Shown here: in pieces, positions 44,930 through 55,281 of the stretch
How positions within the stretch are numbered: position 1 is the first letter of the stretch
How the letters are laid out: each line of letters starts with the position of its first letter
NCBI GenBank assembly: GCA_016490735.1
Contig: JAEMWC010000194.1
Location: forward strand, 425,001-489,000
DNA: 64,000 bases
Source of the DNA: Pachyseris speciosa
Lineage: Eukaryota; Cnidaria; Anthozoa; Scleractinia; Pachyseridae
Direction: 5' to 3'
Made by a program: the position numbers and the translations under genes
The notes under the pieces: model-generated
Seen by the model: the letters and a program-made list of their open reading frames with translations, nothing else
Database searches by the model: none
What the model was told of the DNA's origin: nothing

Positions 44930-46374
44930 TAATATAATACTAGTGCCAACTAACACCATGATTGGTAATTACAGCAGATGCCCGCTTTTTTGATAAGTCA
45001 TGGGCGCGGGTAAATGACTTATTCCTCAAGAACCGGCATATTACACTGGGGTTGTAGGGTCGATTCGTTCCATTTTTAATTTGCCACATCATCAATACTG
45101 CTGAAAACCGTAAATAAAGTCTCTCAGACACCCAGACAAGAGATCTCTCGAATATGTTGGATTCCTAATGACTGCACACTTGAAGTATTAATGCCACTCT
45201 TGGTGATAATTTAGTAACCAGCTGACGTTGTGAACTACGGTATGTTGGCGTCCAAAGCCAACAAAATAAACTTAGTTTTAACACGTGTAGGTACTGATTG
45301 CTTTAAAAAATAACAACAACAACCTTACTTTGACAAGAAACATTGATTTGAAGCATATAGTTTTAAAATTTTTAGTTAACTTGTTGCTCAATATTGTTCC
45401 ACACGCATCGATATCAAAACACAAGGTAACCCGGCTCAGTCTGTTCGCCAAAATTTTCATGTAACTGTTCGCATGCCCATTTTGGAGATTCTGTGTAAAC
45501 ACGACGTCATTCAAAATTTCGATGGACTTATGGAATCAAATAAAAACATTTCAGTCAAGAATAAAAGCATTTTTCGTAATTAAGGTGCTATTAATATTAA
45601 GAACACTCCCACTTGCTGCGTGGCAAAACCATTTTCAGTATATTTCAATGATATGGGGCAGTAATTCCGGTCTAAAAATGGGAGAAGAAACTTAAGAAAA
45701 GGTATAAAAATTGATTGCACGCAATGAAGAGAAAATGCGTAATCTTTTTATGACGTATTTTCTGTTAAAAATAAGACATTTGTCGTCAAGAACAGGTTGC
45801 AACTGTCATTCCGCTATATATCACTGATGATTTATTTGTATGACTATTTTTGAATTACACAAATTATTGCGACAGGGCAAAGTCGGTATACTTTTTGTTG
45901 GTTTTCGTGTTATGTGATAACTAAATTAAGGTGCGGGTACACCTGAACACCGTTTTTCCGTCGATTAACTTGACTCGTTCGCGTTTCTTACTATGCTCAT
46001 TACACGAAGCTATGTTGTGGGATATTTGTGAACTTTTGGGTGATTTTTGGGTGTATCTGGGAAGATATAATTTTTCTCAAAGGATTAGTTAAATTTAGGG
46101 AAATAGGAAATATTGAAGATTTAATGAGGGTTTAAAATTGGAATTTGAAATTAGAAATTAGTAGACGGACACCAAACAGTTCCCTAGCAAAACTGCAGTG
46201 CCCTTGTGGGGTGTCAACTGTGTGGTAGTGGTCATGACGTCTCGAAAACCATGAAATATGCCAACATGCCCGCCACACGGCTGTACACCACGCTCAGCTC
46301 TAATAGTTTGACGCTATTTGCATTGTTTGGCTTGTATTACCAATAGGTCATTATCTTCTGATACATTATGCACC
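44930..46374. other. Right part of unit 4, no gene
   Basis: Aligns with 37480-38950. No conserved frame. The flank after 46375 is unique to this side of the array. Confidence 0.6.
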
Positions 46375-46614
46375 AAATCAAAGTTCAGTAATCTATTCCG
46401 TTACCGCTCTTTCTATGATGGTTAACGCGTCCGTTCTTACTTTTTTTTATTTAGCTGCCAGGAAAAACAACAATCCACACAAAGGTCAAAGAATACCATT
46501 CATTCTACTGTAGTCTAAAAAAGGCCATAAGATGTAGATTGATTTCAATGCATTAATCATGTATTTTTAAAAGCACTGACACAGGCACCGCGCAGGGGGA
46601 GGGGCCCACTTTTC

Positions 46615-46767
46615 CAGATGCCACGCACCTCTCAGTAACCTCTTATTTCATTGGTTCTTATTACCACGCAGCTCCATTATTTCAGGGCTAGGGTCCATTG
46701 TTTCTATTGTTTGTTTATTGTTTTCTCAGCCAATCCTGTGAACTGTTCCGAGAGCTGCGTGGCGCCT
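46615..46767. mobile_element. 153-bp MITE with 9-bp target duplication
   Basis: CCACTTTTC flanks both sides (46606-46614, 46768-46776). Ends CAGATGCCACGCACCTCTC and GAGAGCTGCGTGGCGCCT are imperfect inverted copies. It is the second copy of the MITE at 15873-16027. A 9-bp duplication suggests mobilisation by a Mutator-type transposase. It generates overlapping open frames on both strands that I do not call. Confidence 0.85.
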
Positions 46768-46779
46768 CCACTTTTCAAC

Positions 46780-47330
46780 AGTACAATGTCTCGAGGGAAA
46801 TCGTATGTTAAGTTGAGCTTTGTGGATACGTTACTAATTCTTGTTTTAAAACACCGCTTTTTGTTGCTGAAGGTATATTTCTCACCACACCATGTTAGTT
46901 TTAAATGCATTTCTTGCCATTTCAGAGGACTTAAATTTAAAATTTTTCTTAAAACAATTAAGGCTGATATAAATAATGCCGAGATGAGGTCCCTTTTGCT
47001 ACAGAGAACGTATTGGGCTCGTGAAAAACAATAGGAGTGAAAGGGAGCCAACGAAACTTGTGTTCTTTTGGTGCTGCACGCCTTGTCCACGACCTCTTTC
47101 GCGCGCTCCAGTCACGCGCGTCAATATATACCACGCAGGTCTTTTGCAGCCGCGCAAACAGACGTGCAAAGGGAGTTGACTCTGCAGTCCAATCTCGCCG
47201 GGCGAGGCGCAGAGTCCAGGTGTAAGTTTGAGTAGCTGAACTTCCTTCAGCTGTGATCACCCCTTGATTATTACCTATATCAACAGCGTGATGATCAGGG
47301 GTCTCTATCGTTTTATATAGCATCATCCGG
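46780..47330. other. Spacer without supported gene
   Basis: Long overlapping frames on both strands (46651-47034, 46704-47090, 46958-47470) run through the MITE and a C/T-rich stretch. None shows a domain or a bias toward one strand. Confidence 0.4.
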
Positions 47331-47332
47331 TA

Positions 47333-47365
<33 letters not shown>

Positions 47366-47444
47366 GAAATAACACACAAACTGCGGTGATAAACATGACA
47401 ATAGAACGCATTGTTGGAAAACAAAAATAAAACTATATCGTTTA

Positions 47445-47484
47445 ACTTGACGTTTCGTATGTTTCGACATACATCTTCAGAAGT
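47445..47484 (-). ncRNA. Hammerhead-ribozyme-like motif of Penelope copy 2
   Basis: On the - strand: stem I ACTT/AAGT, core CTGAAGA (fits CUGANGA), then an extra T, stem II GTATG-tcgaaa-CATAC, then GAAA, the minimal stem III ACGT and cleavage triplet GTC. All catalytic-core bases agree with the hammerhead consensus apart from the extra base before stem II. Confidence 0.65.
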
Positions 47485-47592
47485 GACCGTTAGGAATAAA
47501 AGTAACAACTAAATTTTAAATTTAAGATAAGTAACTAATTAACAATAACCTTGATCGGAAGCTAAAAATAATTTGCATGTAAAAGATGCAAA

Positions 47593-48040
47593 CTAATAGA
47601 GATACAGCTTTTCGCTGCTTACATTTTCATTTAAGGTAGGTTTTAATTCTCTAATTAGTAGAGTCTCCTTTATCTTGCAATGAGTATCTGACCGACCTTT
47701 TGCTAATATCTCAAAGTGGTCCCATTTTAAGTTGTGGCTAGTTGACGTGACGTGGTCTGCGATAGCAGATGCATGACAGCTACTCGTGATCGCTTTAAAA
47801 TGTTCAGTTTTTCTGTCATGCAATCTGCGTTTTGTTTTTCCAATGTAGAAATCCTGGCAGTCCCAACAGCTAGCCTTATAAACAACTTTTGACATTTGGG
47901 AACGGTTAATTCTATCTTTGTAGGGAAAAAGAGACTTAAGGCGATGAGCGCTTTGGAAAATAACCTTAAGATCAATGCAGCCATAAAATTTACTAATGCA
48001 GGTCTTCAGCTGTTTGGTAATAATTTTGCTTTGTACTCCT
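47593..48040 (-). pseudogene. Penelope-like GIY-YIG endonuclease domain, truncated
   Basis: Read on the - strand, a frame beginning near 48040 gives CIDLKVIFQSAHRLKSLFPY, the linker, then SKVVYKASCWDCQDFYIGKT and KRRLHDRKTEH, the GIY-YIG core with CxxC, the YIG motif and the following arginines. It runs through HCKIKETLLIRELKPTLNEN to a stop at 47593 without internal stops. In the full element this is the DNA-nicking half of a reverse transcriptase-endonuclease protein. The domain core looks complete here, but the RT is absent, so it is a truncated copy. It is a different Penelope lineage from copies 1 and 3. Confidence 0.8.
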
Positions 48041-48251
48041 AAATAAGGTAGAACTAAGATTATTTCCTTTTTGGGGACTGGGTGGTTGGAATCTTCGGTC
48101 TGTTTTGTTGCCTGATCACGGTGATCACAGTGATTTCCCTGAAAATGTGATAAAATTTATATGACCGTTAACCCATTGGTGCCCAGCCGTTTTTACCTTT
48201 TCGGAGTAATTTTCCACCTATAAACGATCCATGGCATTTCGTGACTCTTTA

Positions 48252-48472
48252 CAATCTCGTACCCAGAGTCCTCGGGCTGTTTGGTCAGCGGGTGGACGCC
48301 CGGAGAGACTCTGGGATAATGGACCGCCATTTTCCCAGAAAATCTGGGGTAAGACAATGGAAGCCGTTAGGGGCCAGCCAATCAAAAAAATTGATTTTTT
48401 CCCGTTATCCCAGAGTCCCTCCTGGCGACTAACCGCTGGCCAAAGAGCCTGAGGACTCTGGGTACGAGATTG
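48252..48472. mobile_element. 221-bp MITE with 9-bp target duplication
   Basis: GACTCTTTA flanks both sides (48243-48251, 48473-48481). The terminal inverted repeat is CAATCTCGTACCCAGAGTCC followed by near-perfect pairing for at least ten more bases. A 9-bp duplication points to a Mutator-type mobiliser. Confidence 0.9.
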
Positions 48473-48481
48473 GACTCTTTA

Positions 48482-49425
48482 TTGAAACTCCCATGGAAAA
48501 GTACTGCTGTCCTGGAGGCACTGGAGGCTCACTGGAGGCTCAAGGTTTCTGAAAACGTCATTCTGACGTAGCTATTTTTCAACCGTGGAGCTACAACAAC
48601 GGCCCAAGTTCGGTTTGCTTGCGATTTTTGCTAAGTTTACAGCCATTTTTCATCTTTAGTGGCTGTCTGATGAGCATCACTAAGCGTGACGGTAGCTAAG
48701 AGTCCACTTTCTCAAAGAATCGAGCAAGGTGATGTACTATGTTGTCGAATTTGGCTTGTTACTCGACGAACTGGGAATTTGGTCGGTCGGACACTTAGTA
48801 CCTTTGGGATTCGACTATTGATGAATTTCTCGACCTACCGCCGCATATTTTGGAATTTGTGAGCACTGAAAATGACCACAAGCACGAATTTTTGGCGGTA
48901 GGTCGGAGTGGCTGTAGACTTAGTTTATATGTGAAAGAATTGGGGAAGGAACGGTCGCTGTCAAAAATTCTCGTTATTTCCCAGTATGCAATGCAGTCGA
49001 GATGTTGAAAATGGCAGAAAGGCCCGAATGCACTGGAACAAAGGCTGTATCTACGCTCGGGAGAAGAATATGAACAAAAAAAAGTCATTTCTAAGCTAGA
49101 ACAAGGACTGAATTTTATTATGATGGTTGAAGTTTGGTTTTACGACGATGATTTCTTTAAAAAACGTGAAGGCAAAAAGGGGCATTTTCGTCGTTTCTCT
49201 TTGACGTTAAAAACGGTCAGTTTCGTTCTTGTCCAAAGTCAAAAGGCCATATTGTTTCTTGCGTTTATTGGATATCCAAATTTAAAGGACATCCCACTTC
49301 GTGCTCAAAACTGACAGTTAAGGCAATATTCGTGCGATTGAGAAAGCTGCAAGGTTTTGAAGCATGGGAGTCTTATGCGGCCGGTTATGGCTGGCACGGG
49401 CGCCAATAGGTTAATCAAATGGGTT
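48482..49425. other. Spacer with possible coding relic
   Basis: A + strand frame from about 49030 to 49314 reads EEYEQKKVISKLEQGLNFI and YDDDFFKKREGKKGHFRRFS but is broken upstream, and the opposite strand is open as well. I recognise no family and do not call a gene. Confidence 0.3.
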
Positions 49426-49429
49426 GTTA

Positions 49430-49747
49430 AGCCGCGGCTACACGAGCGATTTTTTGCTCGCACCGGTGATGCGATTTTTTCAAATTTTATCGCGTCGCCA
49501 GCGCGCCCAGGGTGGCTACACGGGTGACAAATTGAAGGCCACGAGTTACACGGCCAACAATCTGTGCGCCGGATTTTGTCGCGAAAGTTTCGACTCTGGC
49601 GACTTTTTTCTTGCGATTTTTCAGCTGTCGCATCACCTGTGCGAGGGTGGCTACACTTGCGATTTTCATCGCGCGTTGGCGACGCGACAAAATTTGAAAA
49701 AATCGTGTCACCGGCGCGAGCAAAAAATCGCTCGTGTAGCCGCGGCT
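49430..49747. mobile_element. PIF/Harbinger-like MITE with TTA target duplication
   Basis: TTA flanks both sides (49427-49429, 49748-49750). The inverted ends start AGCCGCGGCTACACGAGC and pair for about 80 bp with few mismatches. The inner part contains repeated 'ggtggctacac' words. A 3-bp TTA duplication fits PIF/Harbinger. Long open frames on both strands are by-products of the palindrome. Confidence 0.85.
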
Positions 49748-49759
49748 TTATGGAACGCC

Positions 49760-50590
49760 AACACTGTCTTATGTGATTTTTCTTCATTATAGCGGCGCAC
49801 CATACCTATAGAAACCCGTCAACTGCCCGTCAACTGCTTTTCTCATGGTAAAAATGGCTAGCGGTATTGCTTGCGGGCGTCACCGCACGACGACGACGGA
49901 GTTGCCCGATAATTAATAATATCCTACGAATAATCATAATAACCCAACATGGCGGCCATACTCCACCTGGCTTAGCTCAGTGACAAGCTATAGCTAGTTT
50001 ACAGCGTACTTCTTTGATACTGGGCATCCACCCTACAGCCAATTGACACCTGTCAAAACAAGGTATCCCTGACCAGTGTCACGCGACCATATCGCGGGCT
50101 CAAGTTACGACCTCATCGAGGTCAGCTGTTTTTTTTCAAGTTTTTTTTTGACCGCTGGCCAGGTACTTTCTTTTGATTGGATCGCAGGCTTAAGCCAGGT
50201 GTAGGACACCCAAACCAAATCGAGGCTTAATTTTTCGCGCGCTTTCTGCGGCTTGTAATTTCACATTCAGTTGGTTTCTTCACTTTGAGCAAAACAACTT
50301 CATCTTCTTCGATCGAAGTTTGTCTTTACATTCGCGTGAAAAGCATAAAAATCAAGAACTTGTCAAAAGATACTCTGGAAGGTGAATTTTCAAGTGATAA
50401 AAGGAAGAGCGAAAGGTTTTTCTCAGGAAAAGCTTCAAACTTGGATCGATTGTATGGTTGAAAACAAAATGATTTAACGCTTCGAGGGCTTTGCTGTCAC
50501 TTTACCGCGGCATCTTGCAGCTCACCAAGAAAGCAGTTCTCCGGCGTTAATGGGAGAGTATAAAAGCAAGGGCCGATACAATGTAGAATG
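49760..50590. other. Spacer without recognisable gene
   Basis: Mixed sequence with poly-T runs (50130-50148) and no frame of note. Confidence 0.5.
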
Positions 50591-50603
50591 GTTTTAAGCT
50601 TTG

Positions 50604-50646
50604 TGCACTATATTTCGGCTGGCCAAACCAGCCTTCTTCAGGTACA
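50604..50646 (-). ncRNA. Hammerhead-ribozyme-like motif of Penelope copy 3
   Basis: On the - strand: stem I TGTAC/GTGCA (five pairs including one G-U), core CTGAAGA, an extra A, stem II GGCTGG paired with CCAGCC, then GAAA, minimal stem III ATAT and cleavage after A17. The usual ACGT is replaced by another self-complementary tetranucleotide, so the fold is retained. Confidence 0.65.
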
Positions 50647-50830
50647 ATGACAATTTACATTGGAAGGGGTTTATGTAGTAATAAACCGGAAACACGTAAA
50701 CCTAAAATGATTGACAGTGTAAAATAAAATACTAGAAAAAAGTGTAAAAAGATAAACTTTATGACAAAAAACTAATATGTTTCTTCGTGGATGTTAAGAC
50801 CTTCAGGATCAATTGTTCTGCCTTTTGAAA

Positions 50831-51070
50831 TTAAAACGCTTCCCTAGCCTTACGGGTTGAGTCTCTATTAGAAAATATTTTCTCAATGGGGATTAATTGC
50901 ATGTCGTTAGCAGTGTGGTTAGGAGAGGAGAGGAAATGTTCCGCGACTGTGGTAAGTTTAGATTTGGTGTTAGGGTTATCTATGGTACGGCGGTGTTCAT
51001 TAAATCGGTCTTTTAAACGTCGTTTAGTCTCTCCTATGTATTGTAAATTACAGAGGTTGCATTGAATCAT
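50831..51070 (-). pseudogene. Penelope-like GIY-YIG endonuclease domain (copy 3)
   Basis: Frame reads MIQCNLCNLQYIGETKRRLK then DRFNEHRRTIDNPNTKSKLT and AEHFLSSPNHTANDMQL. It shows the CxxC, the YIG motif, the catalytic-type arginines and His/Glu region of the GIY-YIG domain of Penelope-like elements. A one-base loss near 50837 ends the frame after KAREAF; the expected tail can be read in the next frame down to about 50785. Upstream on the - strand the cysteine-rich linker is present but with stops. The part of the domain in the + strand copy stops at 53855. Confidence 0.8.
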
Positions 51071-51561
51071 GTAGTGAGGTTTTTAGTGTCACAGGTCAAG
51101 GTAGATTTAATGTGGCGCGTTTCACCTGTAGAAGAGAAAGTGTACCTTGTGAGTCCATCTGAAATGTAGGGACAAGTGGCGCAATTTTTACCGCAACGGA
51201 AAGAACCGGAAGGGAAATGTGGTTGTGAATAGTAGAATTTGAAGAAAGTTTAGCTGTGACTAGTAGGTCACGGAGATTAGGGAACGTCTGAAGGCAACAA
51301 CAGGCAAATGATGAAAAATGTTTTTGCAGCGGTTAGAAGATAGCAGTAAATTGTAATGTTTTTTGATGATGCTAGAGATGTGAGGAAGTGATGGATTAAA
51401 AGTCGTTATAAAAGGTATACGTTTGGGTTTGTTGACGTCCTTGGTTTGTAAAGTGAGTCTGCGGGGGATGTCGGCGGCACGTTGTATTTGTTCAGTGATG
51501 AAGTTGCGGCTGTAACCTCGTTTGAGGAGATATGTAGTGAGTTGAGCAGTGCGAGTATTAA

Positions 51562-52219
51562 GGGGGGACTAACTTAACAACAAAATTAGCTAACATTGTT
51601 GCTATGGAAAGTTCCCAACCCTCATATCTTGGAAACCATAACTTGCACAGACAAGCTGTCTGGCTATGTTTTTACAATCAAAAAGTTTTACAAGATTTTC
51701 GAGTCACAACCATATTTGGTAAGTCACGTGACCAGAACAGAGAAAGGCCTAAAACTCGAGTGGCGTACACTTCTGGATATCGAAAATGGTGCCAATAGTT
51801 AACGATCGCCAAGGTGCAAAACTCTACGTATCGATTTTTGGAAATTCGCATTTTTGTGAGATTTATGACGTCATAAGCACGCAAATTCATACCATTTTGT
51901 CATTATCATTGCAGTTATGTACGTTAACAACAATTGCTTACGTAGGCTTGTAAAGAAGGCTGGAATATCTCCGACTGGCAAAAAAAATCGGAACTTCACA
52001 TAATTTTCTCCAAGTTTTAGGGTTTTTTCTCTCTAAAGCGCGGTTGGGGCCTGGGGCAAGTTACGCATGCGCAATAGCTATTTATAAATTTTACATGTTC
52101 ACCTCTTTGCACGTCTCACCAATATAGTGGCAAAAACACCGAAAAACCGTGTTTTGCAAATACAGTCCGTAAAAATCCCTTGGCAACAACGCTAAGTCTG
52201 TAGTTAAGTTAGTCCCCCC
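51562..52219. mobile_element. 658-bp element with TTAA target duplication
   Basis: TTAA flanks both sides (51558-51561, 52220-52223), and the + strand Penelope copy shows the empty site at about 53291. The terminal inverted repeat is GGGGGGACTAACTTAAC. It has no coding capacity. TTAA is used by piggyBac and Kolobok elements; ends starting GGG favour Kolobok but do not prove it. Confidence 0.9.
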
Positions 52220-52479
52220 TTAAACGTTTCGTCGGTAGAACAAATACGTCGTAAACGGAGTGCTAGACTGAAAGGAATGGCTTTTTCAGTATGTATGGGA
52301 TGACGAGAGGAGTAGAGTAAGTGTTGGTGTAAGTGTTGGTAAGTGTTTAAGTGTTTACCAACACTTAATCGAAGACATCACTGCTGACATACAAAATCGT
52401 GTCACTGTTTATGTTAACGGAATGCATCGTGACAAACTTATCGACGACAAAACCAAACAATAACTTATACAGACTGACG

Positions 52480-53137
52480 TAAAACCAGGACGTTTTTACA
52501 TTCTACCTAAAGTACATAAGCCCGGCAATCCAGGACGCCCTATTGTTTCATCCAATAGCCATCCTACTGAACGTATATCCCAGTTCGTTGACTACTATCT
52601 TCAACCTTTAATTCATCAGGTTCATAAATTACTATCCTTTGTTAAAGATACTAACGATTTCCTTAACAAACTACTTACCATCGGTAATTTACCCACTAAC
52701 TCACTATTAGTTACACTTGACGTTTCATCATTGTACACTAATATTCCACATAATGAAGGTATTAATGTATGTGATCACTTTCTACGTACTTCCCCTCACA
52801 ATACCATTCCCACCGGCACACTTTGTGGCCTCATTCGCATGATTCTCACCATGAATAATTTTTCTTTCAATGATAACCACTACCTTCAAGTACACGGCAC
52901 AGCCATGGGTACTAAAATGGCCCCTTCTTTTGCTAACCTTTTTCTTGGGTATTTCGAAGCCAACGCTTTGGAAAATGCCCCTTTTCAACCCCACACGTGG
53001 CTACGATATATCGATGGCATTTTTATGATCTGGACTGAAGGTCTGGATAACTTAAAAATTTTCATCGATTATCTTAACAACGTTCACCCTACCATAAAAT
53101 TCACCAGTTCACACTCTTTTACTAACGTACCTAACTA
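52480..53137 (+). pseudogene. Penelope-like reverse transcriptase core, mutated active site
   Basis: The frame opens before 52480 and reads KPGRFYILPKVHKPGNPGRP, DVSSLYTNIPHNEG, GTAMGTKMAPSFANLFLG and RYIDGIFMIW, the ordered motifs of Penelope-type reverse transcriptase (which share the TNIPH motif with telomerase). The catalytic box is normally YIDD; here it is YIDG, so the second aspartate of the metal-binding pair is lost. A frameshift near 53130 ends the ORF at VPN, after which NDGHICTDLYTKPTDKHQHL can be read in another frame to about 53575. It shares strand with the upstream part at 52370 but lacks the N-terminus. Confidence 0.85.
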
Positions 53138-53964
53138 ACGACGGTCATATCTGTACCGACCTCTATACTAAACCTACAGACAAGCACCAACACTTACTCT
53201 ACTCCTCTTGTCATCCCAAACATACTAAAAAAGCCATTCCTTTCAGTCTAGCACTCCGTTTACGACGTATTTGTTCTACCGACGAAACGTTTAATACTCG
53301 CACTGCTCAACTCACTACATATCTCCTCAAACGAGGTTACAGCCGCAACCTCATCACTGAACAAATACAACGTGCCGCCGACATCCCCCGCAGACTCACT
53401 TTACAAACCAAGGACGTCAACAAACCCAAACGTATACCTTTTATAACGACTTTTAATCCATCACTTCCTCACATCTCTAGCATCATCAAAAAACATTACA
53501 ATTTACTGCTATCTTCTAACCGCTGCAAAAACATTTTTCATCATTTGCCTGTTGTTGCCTTCAGACGTTCCCTAATCTCCGTGACCTACTAGTCACAGCT
53601 AAACTTTCTTCAAATTCTACTATTCACAACCACATTTCCCTTCCGGTTCTTTCCGTTGCGGTAAAAATTGCGCCACTTGTCCCTACATTTCAGATGGACT
53701 CACAAGGTACACTTTCTCTTCTACAGGTGAAACGCGCCACATTAAATCTACCTTGACCTGTGACACTAAAAACCTCACTACATGATTCAATGCAACCTCT
53801 GTAATTTACAATACATAGGAGAGACTAAACGACGTTTAAAAGACCGATTTAATTATACTCTCTGTTAATTTTATTACGGCACAAACGCACAAACAATGTT
53901 TGACCAAACACTAGACAGGGTGAGTCCACACAGAGACTTTTTGCGCATTATCGCTGAAATTTTG

Positions 53965-54293
53965 ACTTAAAATAATAATGAATAATAATAATAATAATAA
54001 TAATAATATAATAATAATAATAATAATAATAGCCTTTCTTTACCCTCGGCAGTATTTATAGCACAAGGCTAGTGGGGCCGAGCAAATACAGAAACAAATA
54101 ATCCAAATAAATATAACATGATAAGAATTCCAACTGGCCAGAGGCAAACCAGTTGGCTATTTACAAGGATGACCGAGGAGTTGAACCAGGGACGGCTACC
54201 CAGAACAACACCAGCTAGTGGCTAGAACGGGATTTGAACCCGGGGGGCCGCATTGAAATCCAGCGCCCGAAACCACTCGGCCATCCTGCCTCC
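53965..54293 (-). mobile_element. tRNA-derived SINE, second family
   Basis: On the - strand the head starts at 54293 with GGAGGCAGGATGGCCGAGTG (tRNA-Leu/Ser-like) and has the B box GGTTCAAATCCC (54229-54240). The body contains 'ggccagttggaattcttatc' and 'ctcggccccactagc', and the tail is (TTA)n at 53967-54030. It differs from the SINE at 14078. Confidence 0.8.
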
Positions 54294-54600
54294 TTCAAGT
54301 GGTTCATTTGATTGCTTTTTACCGGCTGTGCTGGTTGGGGTGACTAAACGATCATTTGTTCATTACGCGAAATGTTTGATCGTGTTTTGATTGTTAAATT
54401 TGTTTACGAACAAACATACACGTTTTGTATTGTTTTATTGTAATGTTTTGAGGTTTTGGAACCGCGCGCGGTCAATTCGTGTTGACTGCTCTAAACATAA
54501 AATATTTGCGCAAGGAAAGCCATGCGAAGTTGCTCCATACAAGAAAAAAAAATAATTATCGTGGAGCTCCGCTTTTAGGCTTGGCTAAATCTATATATAA

Positions 54601-55281
54601 TACAGTGCTTTTTACATGATATGCGGTGCCTTTTGCATTATATGCGGTGCTTTCTGCATTGTATGTGGTGCATTTTGCATTATATGCGGTGCTTTTTGCA
54701 TTATATGCGGTGAAGGTTCCATTATATACGATGCTTTGTCCATTATATGCAGTGCTTTGTCCGTTATATGTGGTACTTTTTGCATTATATGCGGGTCTTT
54801 TGTCATTATATATGTGGTACTTTTGTCATTATATGTGGTACTGTGGTCATTATATGAGGTACTTCTTACATTATATCCGGTGCCTTATTTCTCATCATTA
54901 TATGGAGTGCTTTTGTCATTACATGCGGTGCTTTCTTCGTTATGAGGATGAGGTCGAGTTTCGAGGGGAATCTGGGTAAGAGCCAATCCGCAATTCAATG
55001 GGCGCCGATGTTGATCCGCCATTTTGATTCCAGACATTCTTGCTCGGATTCTCCTTTGAGCTCATGCCCAGTGGAACTAATATGGACACAGTCTTAAAGA
55101 AAGTAAACCTCGGTGTTCTGACTGAGAAATCTGAAGCTGAGCGCATTACTCCAGACCTTGTTTACAATCTCGTGGGCAATACGAGAAGAAATTCCTTCGT
55201 GGGTTTGTATTATGTTTGCACGTCAAGGATAGATTCCAACAGTGAGCGTGATTTCTGCTATGATATGATAGCCTTTTCTGG
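54601..55281 (+). repeat. Left terminal inverted repeat with 21-bp minisatellite
   Basis: About 54608-54950 consists of some 17 variants of 'tgcattatatgcggtgcttt'. From about 54950 a unique segment follows whose + strand frame (55040-55336) contains DTVLKKVNLGVLTEKSEAER and LVGNTRRNSFVGLYYVC. The frame is mirrored in the right repeat. Confidence 0.85.

Larger units (their letters stand above)
38951..46375. repeat. Segmental-duplication unit 4 (contains B3)
   Basis: Tandem copy of 31392-38950. It starts in the middle of the sequence 'ccactggcgaaaaaagacag', and its end 'cttctgatacattatgcacc' matches the end of unit 3. The junction shares only 'cac', which suggests joining with little homology. 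No A gene is included because the copied segment started downstream of A3. Confidence 0.85.
47332..48045 (-). mobile_element. Penelope-like element 3' part (copy 2)
   Basis: Comprises the GIY-YIG end of the ORF (47593-48040), a 3' region with a hammerhead-like motif (47445-47484) and a (TTG)n tract (seen as CAA at 47335-47367 on the + strand). Everything upstream of the linker, including the reverse transcriptase, is missing. Confidence 0.75.
50595..53855. mobile_element. Penelope-like element copies in head-to-head orientation (copy 3)
   Basis: The - strand copy (about 52345 to 50595) runs from behind the reverse transcriptase to the 3' end. The + strand copy (about 52370-53855) runs from the RT to the beginning of the GIY-YIG domain. 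The two share about 670 bp (53190-53855 and 52340-51000, minus a 658-bp insertion) at high identity. This is a single rearranged insertion or two nested copies of one family. Confidence 0.8.

Noticed and set aside
46651..47090. Overlapping 127- and 128-codon frames on opposite strands
   Set aside because: They run through the 153-bp MITE and have no domain. Frames open on both strands are typical for such hairpin sequences.
49305..49792. 160- and 122-codon frames on opposite strands
   Set aside because: Explained by the palindromic TTA-flanked MITE at 49430-49747.
54215..54293. tRNA-Leu/Ser gene on the - strand
   Set aside because: Same reasoning: it is the head of a longer SINE with a (TTA)n tail.
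54612..54979. Frames rich in CIICGAF and LYAV repeats
   Set aside because: Translations of the 21-bp minisatellite, open in several frames because the unit length is divisible by three.
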